Shown here: in pieces, positions 9,409 through 15,474 of the stretch
Layout of the letters: each line of letters starts with the position of its first letter
How positions within the stretch are numbered: position 1 is the first letter of the stretch
Source of the DNA: Conoideocrella luteorostrata
Lineage: Eukaryota > Ascomycota > Sordariomycetes > Hypocreales > Clavicipitaceae
DNA length: 15,474 bases
Direction: 5' to 3'
Assembly: GCA_032433595.1 (NCBI GenBank)
Contig: JASWJB010000571.1
Coordinates: 1 to 15,474, forward strand
The notes under the pieces: generated by a model
What the model saw: the letters and a program-made list of their open reading frames with translations, nothing else
Database searches by the model: none
What the model was told of the DNA's origin: nothing
Made by a program: the position numbers and the translations under genes

Positions 9409-9423
9409 GTACGGAGTACTACG
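9409..9423. repeat. TACGGAGTAC palindrome, imperfect right half
   Basis: GTACGGAGTACTACG matches the left half and centre of the family palindrome but lacks the CC of the right half. The same decay form occurs at 6599, which suggests a shared variant. Confidence 0.65.
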
Positions 9424-9715
9424 AGTAATTTAATATATAGCTATGGGTCGTGACTGAAATCAACGAGTTCCGCGCAGGGGCCTGTTGCCAAAATAGGTAC
9501 GAATTGGGTCAGACCTTGCTGACACAACAGACAACAAACAGCATTCCGGATCATGCACGGAGTACATGTAAGTTAGCTCCTCTGTACAGACGGGAACATT
9601 TGTGCTCCACGCAATATATGTATAGAGAGAAACGGCCACAGTGTCCTTGGTTTCCGACAGCCGAAGAAGTACGGGGTATGCAAGCCGACCATCGGTGCGA
9701 TGAATAAACAAAGTG

Positions 9716-9726
9716 GTACTCCGTAC
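9716..9726. repeat. GTACTCCGTAC half-palindrome
   Basis: This 11-bp sequence matches the right half of the 18-bp palindrome at 743-760 (GTACTCCGTAC). It is followed by TCGTCGG and lacks the left arm. Confidence 0.6.
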
Positions 9727-9990
9727 TCGTCGGTGCTTCCCTGCTGTGCAATACATGCATACATATGCTTGACTGCATGTGAAGTGTCAGCCCAGCATCT
9801 GTACCGAATTATGCGAGAGCCGTTCATGTCTTCAAAGTCGGAGGGTTCCAGCCAGCCAAAAACGCAATACTTAACACCTGTCCATTTGCATTGGTGTGCC
9901 TTGCTCCCGGGGTGGTACTTGGCCAATTAAATTATCAGCCTTCTGCGTCAATAACTTGTGTCGTGTGTGGTTGTTCATTTAGTTATTGGG

Positions 9991-10006
9991 TACGGAGTAC
10001 TCCGTA
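9991..10006. repeat. Perfect 16-bp palindrome TACGGAGTACTCCGTA
   Basis: This copy is perfectly self-complementary and identical to the inner 16 bp of the copy at 742-761. Its flanks differ from those of the other copy, so the repeated unit is essentially the palindrome itself and not part of a longer repeat. Confidence 0.8.
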
Positions 10007-10364
10007 ATCATTCAGACAATGCAGGCTCCCAGCACTCCGTACACAGTACCGTCTCCTACTGTACCCTAAGACTCCGTGGCGATTCTAATTTCGCTAGCCT
10101 ATCGATTGCTAATGTCCGCCAATGCCAATTGAAACTGTTTAAGAGATGCGAACCCATTCTTGTTCTCAGAACGCAAAGAGCTTTTCCTTGACGTTCGCTG
10201 GGTTACGGTGCCTCCTGTGCACTGCCAAACCACCGAACAGGACACCTTGCAGTAGCTCAGTGACCTCATCCGATCGGCCAGCCACCATAACACGAAATTC
10301 TCGCGTAAGAAACCTGTCAGCCCGGCGTGGATACAAGAAACTGCTCAGAAATCATTTCATAGTT

Positions 10365-10380
10365 CTCCGTACGGAGTACT
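10365..10380. repeat. Compound palindrome CTCCGTACGGAGTACT
   Basis: The first 12 bases, CTCCGTACGGAG, are themselves palindromic with the arms in the opposite order to the main family, and they overlap a TACGGAGTAC half-site. Further GTAC-containing variants follow to about 10400 (CAGTACTCGGTACAGTACGT), so several copies may be nested here. Confidence 0.65.
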
Positions 10381-10998
10381 CAGTACTCGGTACAGTACGT
10401 CTAGACCCATACATTACTAATAAGCAAGGAGAGTTTTGGCCTGTCTGTCTGGGGCTGCATGTCTCTGCCTGGCCCATTCGTCGGCCAATGGGTAACTCAC
10501 TATGTCCTGCTCAGGCTCATCTGGTGGCCAACTGAGGGACTTGGCGAGTACAAAGGCGGTGACTACCTGACTGCTTCGCAGAATATGGGACGTACTCCTT
10601 CCTCCGTTCCTTAGTCGAAAAGTGGTACCTGGTCCATTGTACTTTTGTTACGCTGGCGTTATGGCCGAGATGCTCAATTGCCAATAGATTGCACTGTTTG
10701 GACGATACGGACATATACACTTCTACAAGCTAACACGATTGTTTTCCTTTACCAGTTTACACTCTCACATAGATAATGCCAGCCAGTAAGTTTTTCAATC
10801 TTCTTGAAATGTAAATGTTTCTGCGTAAATTGTCTCTACCAAAATGCAGACGTCTATTTGCCCGTTCTCAACATATACATTGACCATGTCTAATCTATTT
10901 ACTTGCCCATGAAGCCTCGCTTTTTCAAAGTCATCCCGCTCCCGCCTTTTAACTTTCCTTGACGGGGCGCTCGTGCTCCTCCTATCACCAATTCCTAT

Positions 10999-12324
10999 CT
11001 AATGATTGAACGCATGATAAACTTCTCTCGGCTCCGCTCTGTGATACTGGTTTGGCCACTTCACAGGCACGCCCAGCTTCTCTGCAGCATTCAGCACAAA
11101 ATCCGGCTCCCGGAGAAAGTGCCTTGCCACCAAGGCCAGATCTGCTGACTGTTCATCACCCTCCTGCACGACGTCTCTAGCAAACTCCGGGGTGTCGATG
11201 TTGCCCACAGCCCCCACAATCAGGTCAATGTTGTCAGCGCGGAGAGCACGTCGAATCTCCTTGGCCAGGTTGGTCTGATACGTCTTTTCGCGCAGGATTT
11301 GCTGCCCGGCACTGTTGCCTCCGCTGCTCACGTCGAGTACGTCAACGCCAAGCCCGGGAAGGAGCTTGGCGAGCTTGATGCTGCTTTCGAGATCCCACGA
11401 CGGCTGCCCCGTGTGCTGCATCCACTCGGTCCCGGAGATGCGGACCCAAAGGGGCATTGTTTCGGGGATGACGGCGCGAACTGCCTCGATTTGCTCGCGA
11501 AGGAAGCGGGTTCGGTTTTCGAAGCTGCCGCCGTAGTCGTCGGTTCGTTTCTGCCAAGTCTATGTTAGTTCTGCATTCCCAAGAAGACACCGGGCCCAGG
11601 GAGTTTTGAGGGGCGGGGGTTATGCCCTTACGTTGGACAGCGGTGACAGAAACTCGGTGTTCAGATATCCGTGGGCGCCGTGGATCTCGATAATGTCAAA
11701 TCCAGCCTTGACGGCCCGGGCAGCCGCATCAGCAAAGCTCTTCACCAGACTTTTGATCTCCTCCACAGACAGCTCCTTGGGCGTGGCATGATCGTCTGCA
11801 AAAGGAATGGCACTGGGTCCAACAACATCATGCGGCCACCCTCCGTGAGCTTCATCAGCCAGCGCCTTGTTCACAGAACCACCGATCCATGGAGCAAGCG
11901 TGCTAGCCTTGCGGCCGGCATGGGCAATCTGAATGGCAGCCTTGGTATTCTGGCTGTGGACATAGTTGACAATACGGCGCAACGGCTCGATCTGCGAGTC
12001 CTGCCACAGGCCCGAATCTTGCGGCGAGATACGGCCCCGAGCTTCGGTAGCGGTAGCTTCGACCATGACAACACCGGCGCCATTGAGAGCAAACTGGCCG
12101 AGATGGACCAGGTGGTAGTCGGTCAGGTGGCCATTGTCCGCGCTGTACTGACACATTGGCGACACAACGAACCGGTTGTGCAGTTCAAGCGAGCGCAGAC
12201 GCAGCGGTTTGTACAGCGTTGGCGCTGAAGCTGGGTTTGCCGCCGTGCCGGCCGCAGGCTCCTGGGCGGGAGTGTAGAAGGGCACTCCGGCCTGTCCCTT
12301 GTTGTGGGGGTCAAAGCGAACCAT
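10999..12324 (-). CDS. NADH:flavin oxidoreductase, old yellow enzyme (YqjM-like)
   Basis: An FMN-dependent ene-reductase of the old yellow enzyme family that should reduce activated C=C bonds of enals, enones or similar electrophiles with NAD(P)H; the natural substrate is unknown. Two exons, 12324-11632 and 11550-10999, join across an 81-bp intron (GTAAGG, ACTAAC branch point, GGCAG) to 414 residues forming one TIM barrel. Diagnostic features of the YqjM-like branch are SPMCQYS with C58 at the flavin, followed by DYHLVHLG, then HAGRKA (135-140) and the substrate-binding pair H215/H218 in EIHGAHGYL. EFLSPLSN leads over the splice join into KRTDDYGGSFENR, a family hallmark. FLREPDF and QYHRA lie near the C-terminus. 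The ATG at 12324 has A at -3 and G at +4. The frame stays open to another ATG at 12630, discussed as a finding. It is probably cytosolic, since no targeting signal is seen on the short form. Confidence 0.93.
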
Positions 12325-13651
12325 GTTGTGCCTGGTTTGAGGAGGAATTAGAGCTATATAATGACTGGGGACGACTGGCGAAGAGGAATGGCGCCTTGGG
12401 GAGATATTACAGTGCAAATCGCGGATGGCAATTAAGCCGAAGACGAAGCCCCTCGCGATATGGTGCGAAGACAGGCGTGGAGTTGGCGAGCTTAAATCGT
12501 GGAGCAAGGCCCGAGAATCGACAGGCAAGTCCCGATGAGCGAAGCGTAGATACCCAAATATCCATTTCTTGCAAAACGAAGCCGAGAGACTAGCTTTTAT
12601 ATCTATCCTGCTGTAGCTGGTGCCATGCATTGGCGCTCAATAGCAAATACTCATACTAGTAATTACCTACGTAGGCAGGTAGGTCAATGACATTCGTCGT
12701 CCCCACCGTGTCCAACAGGGCCCTTGGAAAATTCATAATCAAGGGGTCCTATGCTTTCTTTGCCGCGCTTTCTTGCCGTGCTATCGCCGAAAAAATGCGT
12801 CTGCACCAATGGACGGGGACAATCCGTAGATGTAGTGGGGCGTTGGCGTGCAGCACTGCCGAGGAGAGCAAATTCAATGGGAAGCTGCTCGATTGCGTCA
12901 CTGCACGTACCACCTCAGATGTGGGGGGCTGAATAATACCTTTTTACATTAACTAGCTAACTATGAAGTAGCTAAGACGTTACCGTACTCCAGAGATTGG
13001 TAAGACGCACGCCATTAATAATGCTGCTACGACGTACAGATTCTACTACTGGGTGCTCTGTCCTGGATGAGGAGACTACCCATGGAGCTATGGTGTAACT
13101 AACTGCTCCGTGACAATTATTGGTTGGCTTGGTATTGGTGTGCGTTTTTGTGCCTGTGTGGCGCTGGACACCTGAGTTTGGCTTTGAGGTTGGGGAAGTT
13201 CCCATTGGGGTGGCTCCTTACTCTGGGTTTGGTGCACAGAGTAGTTCTCATTATACTAAAACCATCACCAGCAGTAACACCAACCGACACCAAAGGGCTG
13301 CGGTTTAGAGTGCCCAAGATTCCGAGCCCATCTGCGCTTGATTTTCGGCTACTCGGCGTAACGATTTCCTCATGTAGTGAGAGTTCGCGTCACGTTCGTC
13401 AAGCGGCTTGGTGACGACATCCGAAACATCGACATATGCACAGGTCATGACGTCGTAGAGTATCAACAATCAGATCCCCTTTTTGTATGGTTCCATATAA
13501 ATTACGGTTCAGTGTGCTCGAGCCAATTGAGTCACAGGCAGCTCTACGCAGTACTCGTCCAACTTAAGAATGAATACTATAAGAAAACCCAGCTAGCCAA
13601 CAGCAACAGATCAGGCTCCCAACACAGCAATGCTCCTTCAATACGCCCATC
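12325..13651. other. Spacer upstream of the old yellow enzyme gene
   Basis: The part next to 12325 should be the promoter and leader of the flavin oxidoreductase gene, and the part next to 13651 the 3' flank of the peptidase gene. A palindromic CCTACGTAGG with adjoining CAGGTAGGT lies at 12666-12684. A decayed GTACTCC half-site of the palindrome family lies near 12985. Open frames on both strands (up to 131 codons) have no recognisable domain. I see no gene here. Confidence 0.55.
12665..12684. repeat. CCTACGTAGG palindrome with GTAGG reiteration
   Basis: The 10-bp CCTACGTAGG is self-complementary and is followed by another AGGTAGG unit. It lies about 340 bp upstream of the old yellow enzyme start codon. 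It is unrelated in sequence to the TACGGAGTAC family. Its function is unknown. Confidence 0.5.
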
Positions 13652-15312
13652 CTACGTCTTCCGCGAGACCTGCAGCAGCTTCTCAAAGTTAGGAGTTCCC
13701 AACCCGGTCACAGGATCCCATCCCTACATTACTCGGGCATTAGCAAATCTTATGCGTCCAAACTACCACTGACAGAGACATTTTGCAAGAAAGGAAGAGT
13801 AGAAATCACAACTCACCTCAACAGCCTGGAAGCCCTTTCCGTTAATATTTTGGCATCCCGAGTTTCCCCCATTCTTGATGTCCGTCAAGGCAGACGCGGC
13901 AGAGCTGTACAGCCACGGGTTCAAGAAGCCCAAAGGCTTTTTGCCCCGAGACAATCGATCACTATTGACCAGCTGGATAATACCCGCAAACACGGGGGCC
14001 GATGCGCTGGTTCCGCCGACACGGCTCTCGGAGCCGTCGACCACGACCGGGAACTGTGTAGCCAGGGCGGCCACGTCTGGATAAGCCCGGCCCGAGGCGT
14101 TAAAGTACGGATTCTGGCCCTGATGCGTCTGGTCATTCTTCAGCCACTTCTTTACAGTTTCGGCCTGGTAGGCGGGCTGGGCGAACAAAGGAGAGAAGCC
14201 GCTGCCAGAGCCGGACCATGCGCTCTCGGGGCCGGTTCCGTCGGTGCCGCCCACGGAGGTTACCCACGGGCACGAGGAGGGGAATTCGGTCGAGAACTTC
14301 TTATCGGGACACTTTTTGCCGACGCCAGAGTCGCCCGAGGAGATGAGGACGGACACGCCGCGGGCGCCGAGCTTGGCGAACAAGTCACAGCACTTGATGG
14401 CGTAGTCGGTCGGGACTGTCGTCAGGTCATCGCCATATGAGATGGAGATGGTGTTGGGCAGGTCCGAGTCCGGTAGAGCGAGGAGGTAGTTGAGAAACTC
14501 GAGGTAGGGCTCATTGTTGGGCTCGCTCCCATTCGTCGGTGGAGAGCCGCCAGTGCTGTAGAATACGTTTGGAATCCTTTGGGTGATGGCTCTTACGTAC
14601 TGAGTGTCCAGATTGGCCTCTACGCCGGCCGGGCTTCCAGGACATGCGCCATTGTTGACCGACACACAGGTGAAGCTCTGGTCGGTGTTGTTCTGGGTGA
14701 CTTGCCGCTGCATGAAGATGGAAAGGTCCGAAGCACTCGCGAACTGGCCGATGAAGCCGCCAATGCCTATGCGGCCGGCAGAGTAGACCTGGGCGCCGGC
14801 GTAGTTGTACAGGCGCGAGAGACAGGACGGGCTGGAGCTGCTGCAGTCGGGTCCGGCTCCTGGTCCGCCCTTGATGTGAGCAGGAGGATCCATCCTGGTG
14901 AGTCCCCCGGATTTCATGCCGAAGAACGTGGTGGGCTGGATGACATCGATGTGGCTCTTGAGGATGTCGGGAATGCTGTATTGCAGCGTTCGCATAACGA
15001 CATGCCCTGACTCTTGATCAACTGCAAGCTTTCCAGTCAGTTCCTGCTATCTTGTTTGGCACCGTAAGACGGCATAGTCATGATCATACCAAACGGGCTG
15101 TACTCTGTCTTCAAGAGCTTCTCGACATCACCGACACTAGCGCGAACAATGACATTGTCCCCAGCACTAGCCACTTCCGAATCATCACCAAGCCCTTCGC
15201 TCGCGAGCCACTCCCGAACCAAACGTACTGATTCGGGGTTCGGTGCTAGAAAAGCATCTGCAGCTTCTTTCGAGAGATGTTGCCCATACAGCTCGTCTCC
15301 CGGCGTGGCAAT
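13652..15312 (-). CDS. Sedolisin (MEROPS S53) serine-carboxyl peptidase, tripeptidyl-peptidase type, 5' partial
   Basis: A secreted acid protease that in this fungal group usually removes tripeptides from peptide N-termini. Three exons are visible, 15312-15090, 15021-13817 and 13723-13652; they join in frame to 499 residues plus stop. The signal peptide and first part of the prodomain lie upstream of the window. The prodomain starts here at YGQHLSKE and ends around residue 120 of the fragment. The catalytic residues are present: E209 and D213 in GVEANLDTQY, D305 (oxyanion) in SSGDSGVG, and S413 in GGTSASAPVFAG. The C-terminal calcium site is represented by D455-I-K and GWDPVTGLGTPNF, the latter joined by the last intron (GTGAGT, GCTAAT branch point). 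Several NxS/NxT sequons fit a secreted glycoprotein. The first visible acceptor (TTTTTGTTAG, GCTGAC branch point) marks an intron whose donor I cannot locate. Endo- versus tripeptidyl activity cannot be read from the sequence. Confidence 0.94.
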
Positions 15313-15357
15313 CTAACAAAAATGTCAGCCCCGCCAACCAACCAATATTAGCTGCTT

Positions 15358-15387
15358 GGTGCGGTGCGGTGCGGTGCGGTGTGGTGT
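15358..15387. repeat. Pentanucleotide microsatellite (GGTGC)4(GGTGT)2
   Basis: Six 5-bp units lie in tandem inside the 5'-most visible intron of the peptidase gene, about 45 bp upstream of its acceptor. The C-to-T change in the last two units suggests point mutation within the array. Confidence 0.85.
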
Positions 15388-15474
15388 GACAGAATGATAG
15401 TTCTGTGACAGAGGAGGTGGTTGTTGCCAGCCTGCTGGGACTATTGTGGAGGGTCCGTGGAATGCAAGTCAAAC

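Larger units (their letters stand above)
8781..10998. other. Gene-poor spacer rich in short palindromes
   Basis: About 2.2 kb between the PDI promoter and the stop codon of the old yellow enzyme gene. Open frames up to 129 codons occur on both strands but show no domain, no codon bias and no consensus intron joins, so none is called. No tRNA-like B box (GGTTCGA-type) was found by eye. The notable content is a set of complete and decayed copies of TACGGAGTACTCCGTA, at about 9011, 9409, 9556, 9669, 9716, 9991, 10034 and 10365. Confidence 0.6.

Noticed and set aside
9409..9726. Two inverted TACGGAGTAC-type copies 300 bp apart as ends of a MITE
   Set aside because: Each copy is itself palindromic, so any pair looks inverted. 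Flanking bases show no longer terminal repeats or target-site duplication.
8800..10998. tRNA or other RNA-polymerase-III gene in the large spacer
   Set aside because: No B-box-like GGTTCGANTCC and no cloverleaf arms were found by eye.
13850..14440. 196-codon plus-strand open frame opposite the sedolisin exon
   Set aside because: It is an antisense shadow of GC-rich coding sequence, with an Arg/Ala/Gly-rich translation and no recognisable motif.
15421..15441. Minus-strand reading VPAGWQQ, similar to a short motif near the start of sedolisin prodomains
   Set aside because: The next 100 bp lack the strand expected between that motif and YGQHLS, and there is no room for another exon plus two introns. 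A stop lies just upstream in the same frame. I take it as chance similarity within the intron.

Overview
The window looks like nuclear DNA of a filamentous ascomycete (Pezizomycotina). Genes are split by short introns (66-266 bp) with GT..AG ends and CTAAC/CTGAC-type branch points. Start codons usually have a purine at -3, and spacers run from about 0.3 to 2.5 kb. The proteins resemble those of Sordariomycetes, perhaps Hypocreales, but that placement is an inference. There are no operons, phages, CRISPR arrays or recognisable transposon genes.

Layout. A spacer beginning with a 22-bp poly-C run (1-949) is followed by a seven-exon minus-strand gene for cytosolic threonyl-tRNA synthetase (950-3813). 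Its upstream region (3814-4654) carries two perfect and two near-perfect CPC1/GCN4-type sites. Next is a minus-strand HIT zinc-finger protein of the Vps71/ZNHIT1 type (4655-5594), an SWR1 chromatin-remodelling subunit. It shares a 345-bp divergent promoter with a plus-strand gene for a 103-residue mitochondrial membrane protein that I do not recognise (5940-6470). That gene converges on a minus-strand protein disulfide isomerase with a signal peptide, two CGHC sites and an HDEL tail (6880-8541). A spacer of about 2.5 kb (8542-10998) contains no supportable gene but holds many copies of a short palindrome, TACGGAGTACTCCGTA. It is followed by a minus-strand class II/III old yellow enzyme (10999-12324), a 1.3-kb spacer, and most of a secreted S53 peptidase (sedolisin / tripeptidyl-peptidase type) whose 5' end lies outside the window (13652 to beyond 15474).

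The genes do not form a cluster. They are housekeeping functions (translation, chromatin, mitochondrion, ER folding) followed by a more accessory end with a flavin oxidoreductase and a secreted protease. Splice joins were derived by hand: each keeps the frame and restores a conserved family sequence where the family is known. I see no convincing new system. The most interesting items are the palindrome family, the amino-acid-control sites before the synthetase gene, and the unassigned small mitochondrial protein.
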